Below, piece after piece: positions 10,351-21,680 of a stretch of DNA of 64,000 nt. Source of the stretch: Nymphaea colorata (Eukaryota; Streptophyta; Magnoliopsida; Nymphaeales; Nymphaeaceae); NCBI RefSeq assembly GCF_008831285.2, contig NC_045150.1:16491362-16555361 (forward strand). Reading direction: 5' to 3'. The notes below the pieces were generated by a model. It was not told the origin of the DNA. It was given only the letters and a program-made list of their open reading frames with translations, and did no database searches. Position 1 is the first letter of the stretch. Every line of letters begins with the position of its first letter. Position numbers and translations under genes: made by a program.

Positions 10351-12791
10351 AGCAATGTCAGTTGTTTCCGCCGCCACCACTCAGGCGCAGCTGCCGCAGA
10401 ACCGCCACTTGCAAGGGCTGTTTCCGGCGATTCCGGTCCAGTTTTCAGGTGAACCATATACTGTTGGATTTGTAATTAAAAGATCCACAACATACCCAAA
10501 AATCAAGTTCTAAAAGCCTGTCGGCCTGTTTGCCGGTTTTCATGGTGTAACTCAGCTTTCTGTGTAACATTCCGGCCAGTTACAGTGACTTCGGGCCAGA
10601 TTCGACATTTGGGTGATAAGTTCCCCGACTGCCCATGTTGTGCCTTGATTTAACTTAGGTTAATTATTCTTGGGCATGGGCAAATTCATCCAAGGAATTC
10701 CGAAGAACCCTAGCATATAGGGGTATTCAAAAGGCAACTCTTGGTGCCACCATTCCTTTCCAAATCTGTGGTGATGCTTTCGGAAAGTATAATCCGCAGC
10801 TGATCTTCCAGTGGACAGGTGGCATCACGTGGGCTGAAGCACCAGCAGCAAAGGTGACATATTTGGAATGCACCGCAAGGAGTGAGGGACGCGCGCCAAG
10901 TGTCCTCTATTTCCAAGAAAGGAAGCTTCTTGGCGCGCCCCTCTTCCCGATCTCTAGCGACAGTTTTGGAAGGGGAATCTACTGATTTCGTGGGGGGACA
11001 AGTGGCAACTCGTGGGACCTGCACCAGCCCTTTTGACCACTGAATTAGAGAAGAATAAGGAAATCCACTCTAGGCTTTAGGAGCGGGCGCCAAGTGTCCT
11101 GCACACCAAAGGAAAGAGCGGTCTTCTTCCAAAGCCGTCCCTATTCTTTTGGAAAGAATATCTCCCGTGCCTACACATTCGTTGACCCTAGACATCTTCC
11201 ACCAAGGTAAGATTCTCACCATATCCTTGAAGAATCTTGGGAGATCCGGATCAAACACGTGGCGAGGTCCAGCTTGCTCCCAATCTTGCGAGATCCCTTT
11301 CCTATTTCCCCTCCAACGAAATAGGAAAGGGGGGGTTGCTTCGTGGAGCTTGGTGCATTGCACTTGGACATAATCCAACTAAGGCAAGATTTCGGTGCTA
11401 TCCTTGGAGATCCTCAACGCACGATCAAGGGAGATTCTTCCACGATCATAGGAGATTGCCTTATGCTCTTGGGTGGGAAGTTCCTAGCCGTAGCTCGCGC
11501 GAGAAGGAGGACGGCCATCCTTGGAGATCAGGAGGAGTTGTGGTGAGCAAGGAGAGAGTTGATCCGCCGGAGCCAATTAACATTCCTCACCAGAGCTCTC
11601 ATCCACACCGGAGAAGAAGGAAGACACACGTGTGTTGGTGCTTCCAACACTTGCTTCCTCCTATCCACGTTGCTTCCTAGGGGTCCTACACGAATCGGGT
11701 GAAGTGCAACCACATTCTTAACTTCATTATCTTGTTTGGTTGATCTTTGATTGCGCCTTCTCGTTATTCTTCCTAAACAAATGGTGCAAGTGGAGGAGGC
11801 TTGTCCGTGGCTTAGTAGAGGTCGTGAACAGAGGAGAAGGAGCGTAACTTGAGGACTGCCTTGATGTCCGCTGGTGCTCCGGTGATTGCATTCCCCTCTC
11901 GATACAAAAGATCAGGGTTAAATTGGTCTTACGGGTGAAGGCTTTCCTCTTCTAGAAGTTGATTTATTGTTCTCTTCTATTACTTGATACTTGCGGAATT
12001 CATCCACTATTTTTTAATTCCAGCAAGTTGGACGTGGGCTTCATCACCTACCCGTGGGAGATTGGAGCCTGAGATAGAGAAGGAACCACATCCGTCGGGC
12101 GAAATCGATGATAGTCACCCCCAATTGTCATTCCGTTCACTCTTGGGGTTGATTGCGAATCCGGTGACGATACTTCCTCTCTCTCCATCGTTCACTCCTA
12201 GATAGAAGCCTGATTTCTCTCTCATTCTTGTGAATCCATCTAAGGAGCATTGCTGCCCAGAATTGAAGGGATCCGAATACCAAAGGGCAACTTGTGTGTT
12301 GCTGGAATTTGCCTTCGGTGAGCACGAGGAGACCCCAAGCGAGGCCTTGGGAGGTAACATCGCATCACCCTATAGATCCGTGGGAAGGGTGTTCTTGCTT
12401 TCTAAACCGCCTTTGGCACTAACAACCGGCTGGAATCCCTCCAAGGCACCTTACCAAGGACATGATTTCCGGGTTGTAGACCACCTAGGGAGAAGGGTGT
12501 GGTTTGTTCCGACTAGGGATTGCATGACAGGGTGGATTGAATGGTTTGGTGAATGTTGAGTGAGATGAGTGATATTTGTATCGCTACGCTTTGTATTAAG
12601 CCTCACACCTATTCTAGTCGATTGTAGTAGGTTCAAACCATGGGTGGGAAAGCCATTCTTGTATTGTCTTGACTTATTTTTGAGCTGGGGTGACTGTTCG
12701 GCTGGAACCACTCATTGTATTTAACATTATAACCCTAAATCGGCAACCTCCTCCCAGATCCGGGAGAGGGTCTTTCGCGGCACTTTGGAAC
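10351..12791 (+). repeat. Element 1 3' LTR (5' part and extreme 3' end missing)
   Basis: 2.4 kb homologous to the complement of about 44,520-42,130 in element 4. Shared blocks include the gccgcagaaccgccacttgca region (about 10,395-10,420) and cctaaccgcctttggcactaac near 12,405. The last about 45 bases of the LTR (present at 7395-7439) are missing where element 2's LTR begins. The ORFs inside have no protein family and are LTR noise. A candidate splice donor AAGGTAAGAT sits at about 11,204. Confidence 0.8.
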
Positions 12792-15700
12792 TGATATGGT
12801 CAGGCCTGCAACAATGCCGAGAGAGGCCACGGATGTGGCTGAGAGCAGTCAACATGGGCGGGGCCAGCCCACCTTGCATAGCACTATGGCCGACCAAGGC
12901 CAAGTTGATCGAAATGTGGGTCAACATGAGCGGGGCCAGCCCACCTTGCATAGCACTATGGCCGACCAAGGCCAAGTTGATCGAAATATGGGAGGAGTGG
13001 GTGGCACGAACCAGGACAGAATCACCTTTGAAGAGGGTAAAGACACACTTAGAGTCGAAGCAGAGGGTGGAGAGGGTGGAGTTGCAAAGGTTCTAAGTGA
13101 GAAATAGGGAGAATCAGTTGGAGATCCAAGCGCGGTACTTGAAGACCAAGGCGGTGGATCTAGTCCCGGTTTAGATCAAGTCCAACCTAGGGTCGAGTCC
13201 AAACCGGTCACTTAGGGTCAGCTTTGGGCAACGCCTAGGCAAGCCGGGATCCAAATTGAAGCCCAAACACATGCGGGCTAGAGGAGGATCCATTTAGGAT
13301 TGGAGGCAATATGCCTCAAACATTTGGTTTTTCGCAATTTTGTTTATGCATTTGCTTTTGTGAATTTTGTTTATGCAATTTGATTCAGGCTTTGTAACGG
13401 ATCACTTGTTTAAGATCTGATTTGATCTAAGACCATAAGTAGCTTGTACACATTTGATTTTGCATGCAATTAAAGAAATTTTGAGTCATTTGTCTCTCGA
13501 CACTCTCTCTCCTCACAAATCTCTCTTCTCCCTTGCACAACCTCTACCCCACGCGCCTCTTGTCTCCATCTTCTTAGTCCTTCACATTTGGGGAAAAAGG
13601 CAGCCATTGCCGATTTCACCAAGCTCTTCTCACAAACCAGTGGGCTTTCTTCTTCTCTTTGCCAATTTCTCTACTTTTTTTCTCTATCCACTCACCCAGG
13701 GATAGGCGGCTTGAAGCTCTCGAAGTGCTCCGGCATGAAGAGTCTCCTTACCCACGATTTTCACCACTTCAACAATCGGCTATCAATGGTGCATTCCTCC
13801 TTGAACACGAGGGAGGACTAGAGGCCAGATCAGCCCACGGAAGGACCACATATCGGCTAGGCAACTAGGCGACGTGAGGTGTCGACATCGAACCAAGCAG
13901 TAGAAGGTTAGTACAAGAACTTTCCTTGGTGAATTGTGAGGTTTTGTTGGATTGATTTGAAGTAGGACTCAGCCTTAGGGACTAGTTCTTTCCCACGGTG
14001 AAAACCCATCAGTAGGAGCTGTATTCGACGGTGGAAACATACTTTAAACCAGTTTTTACAAGTCACAAGGAAACAGTGAGAGTTCACCGGTGGAATGCCT
14101 CACAAATCTCAAGTTTAAGCTTCGGTTTAGGCCTGAGACTGTTGCCAGAAAACAGTAAGAAAAGCATTAGAAAATCAGTGATTTGGACATGGAAAAAAAA
14201 GAAAAAAGTGTAAAAGAATCAACGTCCAAGGAAAAGAAAGAGATCGGCCAAGTTTGGAGCAATTCTGGCTTGTAAAGGAGAAGTTTTAGGCCCGCTGGAA
14301 TTCTGAAATTCCAGCAACCACTGCTCTTTTTTCAGCCATCATTTGGGTGCTCCGGCCAGAGGATCATATCACATTCGGGTGTGCAAAAGATCTGGTTCAT
14401 TTGGTGTTGGTGCATTTGGAAAATCGTGTGGCAAAAGGGAGGAACTCCTAGGCGTATTCACACCTAGCCGCCGGTGCATTTGGGATATTTCGGTCATCTC
14501 TCCTGCAATTGAGGTAAGTTTGATTTGCTTTTTGACCTTTCACAATTCTCATCCATCCATCGAGACCACGTGATAATCATCTAGTGCGTGAGAGAACCCC
14601 CGAGATTGAGTCAAGGATTTGATTCCGCATTTGGTGGAATCGCCCCTCATTGGGTTTGCATTTGGGAATTCCATCCTACATTTTAGGATCATGTCCAACA
14701 TTTTAGGTTTGACCCAACCTCTAGCGTGCAACTTGTCCTCACCCCTATCCCGTTCACACCCTTGAACCATTCCAAACCCCACGTGAGATCACCCTTGACC
14801 TACCCGCACCTACATTTTAGGCATTTTCCTAGCCTCTCTTCCATCATTTGTGGAAGATAGCCTCTACGCGCCTAACACCTCATCCTTCATTTTAGGAGTT
14901 CAATCCCTAGCCGAATTCTTCTCCTAATCATTGGCTTAAGTCCCTTTACTCGACCTTAGCTAGTCGCCACTTCATTTGGTGAATTACCTTTGACCATTTC
15001 CCATTTCCATTTTCGACCTAAGGCCATAAACCTACCCTTCCTAGAATTTAGAAGTTGACTTTTGACTATCATGCCTACATTTGCTCGAACCTAGACTTGG
15101 ACCATTGAACCTAGCTCACCTAACCTACCTTGAGCTTGAATTTCAGCCCAATCCGAGCTTAGTTGTAAGTCTGCCTACCTAGTTTGAGCCTAGCCTAGTC
15201 TACCCGAGCCCACCTTAGTCCACCCCTTAGGCGGCCACAGCCTTAGCCCCCAAGGCAGCCCGTGAACACCATCACAGCCTTGGTCTTCTCGTGGCCAGTG
15301 GATCCCAGCCAGCAGCCCACCTCATTTTTGTCGGCCTTGTGCACTTCATCAGCTCGGCGCGCGGCCAGGTGGGCCGCGCCCCTCGTCCAGCTCCCTACCG
15401 CGCTCGGCCAGGAGGGCCGAGCCATTGCCACCAGCAGCGGCCAGGAGAGCCGCCTTGCCTGCTCTCGGTGCTGTCTCTAGCGCCTGCATAAGCCTCCCTC
15501 AGCCAGGCGGGCCGAGGCCATTGCTGCAGCCTTAACCTCCCTCGGCTGGTCCCTGCCGAGCCTGACTTTGCCGCTGCAGCCCCTCAGTACTACTGTAGCC
15601 TCCCTGCGGTGGTCAGACCCTGTCGGCATCTGCCTGTCTCCTGCGGCCGGTGCCTGCAGCCTGTGGCTAGTTCCCTGCGGCCAGTGACTACCGACGACTG

Positions 15701-16410
15701 CCTGCTGCTGCCTATCATCTGCGGCCAGCACCTGCGGTCAGCTCCTGCCTGCGGCCAACGGCCAGCCTGTCAACTTGCGGCTAGTGGCTCTTACCACTTT
15801 CCAGTCAGCTTAGGCCGCAGCTTCATCCGCCACATCAGCCACTTGGACCAGGAGTTCTCCTACCTTGTAGCTGCAATACCCGAGGGTCGGATATCACCTC
15901 GTGGTCTTTCCTTGTGGTCTTGTCAAGCTAGTCTTGGCCAGTATCATTTTTAAACCCCCTATAGACTCGTGGGAGGTTGTTTTTGCTTTCGTATTTGCTT
16001 TTAGCCCAGCCACGGCCATTGTTACACATTGAGGTACCTCAGAGGCTCCAAGCCGAAGACATGACCTCGTGGCAACTAAGCCTCCGACGGGTGGGTGTGG
16101 TTTGTTCGCTTAGGATTGGTTTGGTGGTTTGATTGAGTGAGTTGTGAGAGTTTTAATCATTGTATCGCGTGCACATTGTACTGGCCTCACATCTCTTAGT
16201 ATTTTGTAGTAGGTTTCACTTTTCGGATTGGGTTAACCTCTCTTCTAATCTTTAAACGTATTGGGATTTTAAGTCAGGGTTCCTGTCTGACTGCGTAGTG
16301 TCATTGTACTTGTTTGTTTTAGGTTTATTCTTAGGTTGCTCCAAGGTGATCTTGGGGGTAGGCGCGACCGTCGGTGTGGAGTTTGGTCGACGTCGGGATA
16401 GATCCTACCA
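12792..16410 (+). repeat. Element 2 5' LTR (about 3.6 kb)
   Basis: It begins TGATATGGTCAGGCC right after truncated element 1 LTR and ends gatcctacca before the primer binding site. 12,792-13,720 match 21,319-21,760 with an internal gap in the latter. 13,700-14,330 match 21,745-22,370. The first 425 bases are an open frame ending at TAG 13,216 or its frame equivalent, homologous to the pol tail at 21,319-21,679. A CT-rich start-site-like stretch lies at about 13,490-13,530. A GGTAAGT word is at 14,513, and ttttgtagtaggttt near 16,203 matches all LTR types here. Confidence 0.8.
12851..12994 (+). repeat. 72-bp tandem duplication in LTR-encoded tail
   Basis: A unit starting aacatgggcggggccagccc (12,851) is directly repeated starting at 12,923, period 72. 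That equals 24 codons, so the reading frame is preserved. The peptide word GQPTLHSTMADQGQVDRN appears twice. The homologous 3' LTR start (21,366-21,450) has a single copy. Confidence 0.9.
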
Positions 16411-16412
16411 AT

Positions 16413-16425
16413 TAGGTATCAGAGC
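16413..16425 (+). promoter_or_regulatory. Primer binding site, element 2
   Basis: aGGTATCAGAGCC follows LTR end 16,410 by three bases. It has one mismatch to the initiator tRNA-Met complement (TGGTATCAGAGCC). Confidence 0.85.
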
Positions 16426-16627
16426 CCCCATGGAAATCAACATTGGATTTCAGTTTCGTTCTTGAGTAGATTTCAGTTTCGGCATCACCGACAGGGCAGA
16501 TTTGAGTCAGATGGTTTTCGAAATTCTTGTTGGAGCAGTGTCAGTATTGGTTATCTTGCTTAGTAGATTTGGTTTCAGTCGTTTTCCTTTCAGGTTTCGA
16601 GTGGTTTGTGCCCAGCCCGTCTCAACA

Positions 16628-18075
16628 ATGGGCAAGAAGAAACAAAACCTTGTGATAGACTCTCCTGAGACAGAAGAAGAGGATACTTCGGCTCATGAGG
16701 ATCAACCCTCGGTAGAGCTTGAGGCCCACGCCATTGAGAGAATGGTGCATATTGAAAACGAGGTTCTCAGGATTCGTCATAAGATGAGCAACTATAAGAA
16801 GCAACTCTCCAAGCTCAATGAATTGGAGGAGAATAAAGAGATGATTAGGGTAATGTCGACCAACCAAGATGTTTGCAAGATGCATAACCAAGGACCTCCA
16901 CCTCCAAACAATGATAAAGGAAAAGGTGTATTAGGCGGACTCCTGAATGGAGCCCAGATTCCTTTGCAATTTGGTGCGGGTCCAAATAGGCCACCACCTG
17001 GAGGACACAACGGCCATAATGGGCAACACTACTCTTCTCCCAAACTAGAGAATCGAGACCCGTTTGGACCATAGGGTAGTCAACATCGCCCCAGGTTCGA
17101 AGGAGCCACCTTTGATCATGGGGAGCACAGTCGAAGATGGGGGGACAGAGTTGAAAATGACCCACCCATGTGGGAGACGTTCAGAGAGCGTCAGGCTGCA
17201 CCAAAAAATCAGCCTGGAATTCCTCTTGTCTGAATTGATTTTCCAAGATTTAATGGTAAGGAAGCTCGAGATTGGATCTTCCAAGTGGAAGAATATTTTA
17301 CTTGCCAGTTCATCCCGGAAGAGGATTGGCTTCAGACCTCCATCCTCCACTTTGATGGAGAAGCTAGAAGATGGTATAGGTGGCTCAAGCACAATGAGCC
17401 AGGCATGGATTGGGAAGGTTTCAAGGAAGCCTTGTTACTCGGATTTGGTGAATCAACCTATGTGGACTACGACATTGAATTGCGCAATTTGAAACAAACG
17501 TCTATAGTTCAAGAATATCAAAGTAGGTTTGAGAACCTAGCGAGTATGGTCGAGTGGATGCCAAAGTCCCTAATTGCCACCTTCATAGGGGGATTAAAGG
17601 AGGAGACACAAATTGACATACGGGCAAAACAGAACATAGAACTTGTGAAGTGATTTGCCAAGGCTCGTTCTATCGAGGAAAGGCAACAACGCAAGCAGGC
17701 CTTACATCGCCCGTGGAGAAATACTGTGGCCATACAGCCAAGAGAAATTCCTCAACAAAAGTACCTTCCACCCCCTCGTAAAGAAGAACAAAGGCCCACG
17801 TACAAAGGCAAAGTGCCTCCCTCCTTAACTTGTGAAGAGAGGGAAGAACTGATCAAGAACAAGCAATGCTTTTGGTGCAAGGAAAAATGGGATCCCACGC
17901 ATAGGTGTAAACACATCCGGGTGTATGCAGTGGTTGAAGATAGCAGTGAGGATGAGGAGGAGGATCAGCCTGCTAAAATCGAGGAGATACATGAACCTGA
18001 ACCAAAGAAAGAACCCAAACCTGAGATCCAATCTGATAGCATCTGTCACTTGTTGGCCGATCCAAATTGGCCTAA
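16628..18075 (+). pseudogene. Element 2 gag (frameshifted)
   Basis: ATG 16,628 opens MGKKKQNLVIDSPETEEE, open to 17,074, with a coiled-coil-like charged segment (RIRHKMSNYKKQLSKLNELE). The capsid-like region sits in two other frames: FTCQFIPEEDW at about 17,297, ALLLGFGESTYVDYDIEL at about 17,430, and EYQSRFENLASMVEW. A zinc knuckle [14 protein letters not shown] lies at 17,867-17,908 with Cys-x2-Cys-x7-His-x-Cys spacing. An acidic linker follows. Three frame changes (about 17,070, 17,260 and 17,655) inactivate it. Confidence 0.9.
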
Positions 18076-19346
18076 TGCTATGAGAGTACTAGGACGAATA
18101 GGGGACAGGCGAGTGCTGGTGTTACTCGATTCAGGTGCCACTCACAATTTCGTGGGTGACCGACCATGTGGCAGAGGACCTTGACTGTATCACCGAGGAG
18201 CATCCTATTCTCAGGGTTCTCATGGCTAATGGAGCAAGCCTCACTTGCAGTCACAAGTGCACGAATGTAGAGCTCACCCTACATAAGATCCTGTTTCATG
18301 TGAATTTATTAATCGTGCCTCTATCGAGTGTAGATGTTGTGTTGGGAGTTCAATGGTTAGAGACTCTCGGGGTAATCTCATGGGATTTCGCCAAGATGAC
18401 CATGTGCTTTCCTAAGGAGGGTGGCGATGGCCATGTTACCCTAAAGGCAGTACACTCAAGTGTGGAACCTAAGACCACACTAAGAGCTCTTGATGTACAG
18501 TAGCCCGTGATGTGGTTAGTATCTGTGGCCAAGGATGTGGTTCCAGATCCAAAGTCGAAAGAGGAGATGCCGAAACAGATTCTGGAAGTGTTAGAGGAGT
18601 TTGGGGATACTTTTGTGGAGCCCACAGGATTGCCCCCGAAGAGGTCATATGACCATTGTATAGTCTTGTCTAATGGAGCAGAACCTGTGAATGTGCAACC
18701 ATACCATTATGGATATGCACAAAAAGCCAAGATTGAAAGGTTAGTAAAGGAAATGAAATAAAGTGGGATTATCAGACCTAGTGCAATTCCATTCTCATTG
18801 CCTGTCCTTCTTGTCAAAAAGAAGGACAACACCTGGAGATTCTGTGTGGACTACCGCGCTCTGAATGAATCCACAGTCAAGGACCGACACCCTATCCCCA
18901 TCATTGATGAACTGTTAGATGAGTTGGTGGGAGCTTCCATCTTCTCAAAGCTAGATCTTCGAGCAGGATATCATCAGATCCATATAGAAGAAGGGGATGT
19001 ATCAAAGACGACATTCAAAACTCATGATGGTCATTACGAGTTCTTGGTAATGCCCTTCGGTCTCACCAACGCCCCAGCCACTTTTCAGAGATGTATGAAT
19101 GACGTATTTTGGCAGTATCTTCGTGACTTTGTTATGTTATTTTTTGATGATATCTTGGTCTACAGCCAGAGTTTAGAGCAACATGTGGAACATCTTTGCA
19201 CGGTGATGCAAGTCTTGAGGGACAATACCCTGTTCGCCAAAGTGTCCAAATGCAGTTTTGGACAATCATCCATAGGGTATTTAGGACACATTGTGTCCAA
19301 GGAAGGAGTCAAGGCTGATTCTGAGAACCTTCAAGCGATGGAGTAG
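18060..19346 (+). pseudogene. Element 2 protease and reverse transcriptase
   Basis: Protease has the intact active site [10 protein letters not shown] (Asp codon 18,128). A frameshift at about 18,160 moves to the frame with [18 protein letters not shown] (near 18,340). RT follows from about 18,600 (LPPKRSYDH) through [51 protein letters not shown] and the polymerase site FFDDILVYS (Asp-Asp at about 19,145). Stops at 18,501, 18,759 and 19,344 break it, but all visible RT catalytic motifs are intact. RT copies the element RNA into DNA in virus-like particles. Confidence 0.92.
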
Positions 19347-19373
19347 TGGCCTATGCCAAAAGACCCGTGAGGG

Positions 19374-19853
19374 ATGAGAGGTTTTATAGGCCTCACAGGC
19401 TACTACCATTGGTTTATTCAGGGATATGGATTGATAGCATCTCCTTTAACCCACATGTTAAAGAAGGGAGAATTCAAATGGACAGATAAGGCTAAGGAAG
19501 CCTTTACTAAGCTGAAGGCAGCAATGATGAACGCACCCGTGCTTACCTTGTCAGACTTCACAAAAGACTTTGTGGTAGAGACGGACGCTAGTGATGTTGG
19601 GGTTGGCACTGTGTTGAGTGAGGAAGGCCACCCCATCGCCTTCATGTCTAAGGCCCTGACCAGCTGGGCAAGGCCGTTATCTACATACGAGAAGGAATTG
19701 TTGGCCATAGCAGTTTGCACTACATGGTCAAATAGCGAGTCTCAACCCCAATTCAACAGAGGTGGTTAGCCAAGCTCCTTGGCTATGACTTTACAATAGA
19801 ATACAAGAAGGGTACCAAGAACTCTACAGCAGACTCCTTGTCGTGCTTACCCT
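19374..19853 (+). pseudogene. Element 2 RNase H (internal deletion)
   Basis: This contains FIGLTGYYHWFIQGYG (connection), then FVVETDASDVGVGTVLSEEG, FMSKALT and LSTYEKELLAIAV. Compared with minus-strand element 4, about 25 residues (the stretch with Trp-Arg-Pro-Tyr-Leu-Leu-Gly to Thr-Asp-His) are missing after AIAV near 19,712. The frame then shifts into LHYMVK, a stop, [17 protein letters not shown] and TADSLS, ending at 19,853. Loss of the TDH segment would abolish RNase H activity. Confidence 0.9.
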
Positions 19854-19861
19854 AGCATTTA

Positions 19862-21680
19862 ATGAATTTATCGGTTCTGGAGTCAGATATTTGGGAACAT
19901 CTAATTTATGAACAAGATAGGGATCTGAATCTGAGACTGCTGAAGCAATCCCTGAGGCAGAACCCATGTTCAATACCCCATTACAAGTTAAGGGGTGACG
20001 TTCTATGCAGGAAAAGGAAAGCAGTGGTGCCCAAGGACTCAACCTTGAAGCAGGATTTGTTAAATCACTTTCATGACTCAAGTGCTGTTGGGCATGAAGG
20101 GTTTGCCAAAACCATGGGGCATATCAAATCCCAATTTTGGTGGGAAGGCCTCAAGGCAGATGTGCGGGATTATGTCAAGGCGTGCACCATCTGCCAGCGT
20201 GAGAAGTATGAAGCGACTAAGCCTCCAAGGCACATGAACCCATTGCCCATTCCTGACAGGCCTTAGGAGGATGTCTCAATGGACTTTATTGATGCTATGC
20301 CCCGAGCATAAGGGAAGGAAGCAGTCTGGTGGTGGTAGACCGCCTGACTAAGTACAGCCATTTCATGGCCCTACCCAAGAACTACCATGGGCCAATGGTT
20401 GCAAATGTCTACCAGGATTATGTGAGAAAACTCCACGGCATGCCCCAGACCATTGTGTGTGACCGAGACTGCATTTCCTGAGCGCTTTTTGGGGAGAGTA
20501 TATGAGAATGGCAGAAACGGTCATTAACTTCAATACAACACACCACCCACAAATGGATGGGCAGAGTGAGGTGGTAAATAGAACTTTGGAAACCTATTTG
20601 AGGTGTTATGGTGGGGAAAGGCCCAACACTTGGGTCAAATATTTATCATGGGCTGAGTGGTCTTATAACACTAGCCTACTTTCATGAACCGACATGACGC
20701 CTCATGAGGCTTTATATGGATATCTGCCTTCTTCAATTCCATGCTATGAAGTTGATACAGCTAGGGAGGATGAAGTGGATTGTGCCCTGCATAATCTTGA
20801 TGAAATCCTAGATACCTTGAAGAAAAACATTGAAAGAGCGGAAGCTAGAATGAAGAAAGCTCACGATACGAGGCGAAAAGAGAGGGAATTTGAAGTCAGT
20901 GATATGGTTTGGCTGAAAAGATGCCAATGAGGTAGAAGTCATTGTTAGGGCAGCCCTACTCAAAGCTTTTGCCTAGATACTACTGACCATTTTCAGTTTT
21001 GCAGAAGGTGGGAAAAGCTGCCTACCGAATTACTTTGCCTCCCATGAAAATAGTGCACCCAGTCTTTCATGTATCCAGGCTTAAGCCTCACCATGGACCC
21101 GTCCCTGAACAGCAGGAGCCTTTACCATATGTAAGGCCTAGACCTTACTGAATTTTGAAGCACAGATGGGTCACCAGGGAAGGTCGGGCACGTCACGAGG
21201 TACTCATTGAGTGGGAAGGTATTGATGGTGGTACGTCTTGGGAGTTGTTTGATCATATTAAAACCCAAATTCCTGTTACAAGAGCTTGGGGACAAGCTCA
21301 TTCTAAGGACGGTGGATCTGACACGGTCAGACCTGCAACAATGCCGAGAGAGGCCACAAATGTGGCCGAGAGCAGTCATTATGGGTGGGGCCAGCCCGCC
21401 CAGTAGAGCACTATGGCCGACCAAGTCCAAGTTGACCCAAATGTGGGTCAAGAGGGAGGAGTGGGTGGCACAAACCAGGATGGAATCACCTTTGAAGAGG
21501 GTAAAGACACACTTAGAGTCGAAGCAGAGGGTGGAGAGGGCGTAGTTGCAAAGGCTCTAAGTGAGGAACAGGGAGAATCAATTGGAGATCCAAGCGCGGT
21601 ACTTGAAGACCAAGGCGGTGGATCTAGTCCCGGTTTAGATCAAGTCCAACCTAGGGTCGAGTCCAAACCGGTCACTTAGG
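19862..21680 (+). pseudogene. Element 2 integrase and chromodomain
   Basis: The N-terminal zinc module (His...His, CTICQREK at about 20,188) lies in 19,862-20,266. A stop follows, then MDFIDAMPRA with the first catalytic Asp (about 20,282). After a frameshift come VVVDRLTKYSHF, IVCDRDC and the QSEVVNRTLE segment carrying the catalytic Glu (about 20,565). The C-terminal part has VWLKR and VGKAAYRI...HPVFHVSRLKPHHGP. The chromodomain HEVLIEWEGIDGGTSWELFD sits at about 21,196-21,255 and probably guided insertion to marked chromatin. The open frame continues across the polypurine tract (21,305-21,316) into the 3' LTR and stops at 21,677-21,679. Confidence 0.9.
21305..21316 (+). promoter_or_regulatory. 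Candidate polypurine tract inside pol frame
   Basis: aaggacggtgga is purine-rich and ends two bases before TGACACGG, the proposed start of the 3' LTR (21,319). It is translated as part of the pol frame (SKDGG). The same arrangement is seen in element 4 at 46,083-46,095. Confidence 0.6.

Larger units (their letters stand above)
7021..12791 (+). mobile_element. Ty3/gypsy chromovirus, element 1 (degraded)
   Basis: Remnant LTR (7021-7439), tRNA-Met primer binding site, gag, protease and the first half of reverse transcriptase, then an abrupt joint at about 10,350 into LTR sequence running to 12,791. RNase H, integrase, chromodomain and the first part of the 3' LTR are missing. That points to one deletion from RT into the 3' LTR. 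The LTR sequence is the same family as that of minus-strand element 4 (42,040-46,081). No target duplication is visible because both ends are truncated. Confidence 0.85.

Noticed and set aside
11070-11680. Overlapping ORFs of about 100-147 codons
   Set aside because: All are inside the element 1 LTR in competing frames on both strands, with no family and no conservation in element 4's LTR.
15355-15520. CRISPR-like repeat array
   Set aside because: The ggccaggtgggccga words vary in sequence and spacing, lie inside a plant LTR and have no spacers of constant size.
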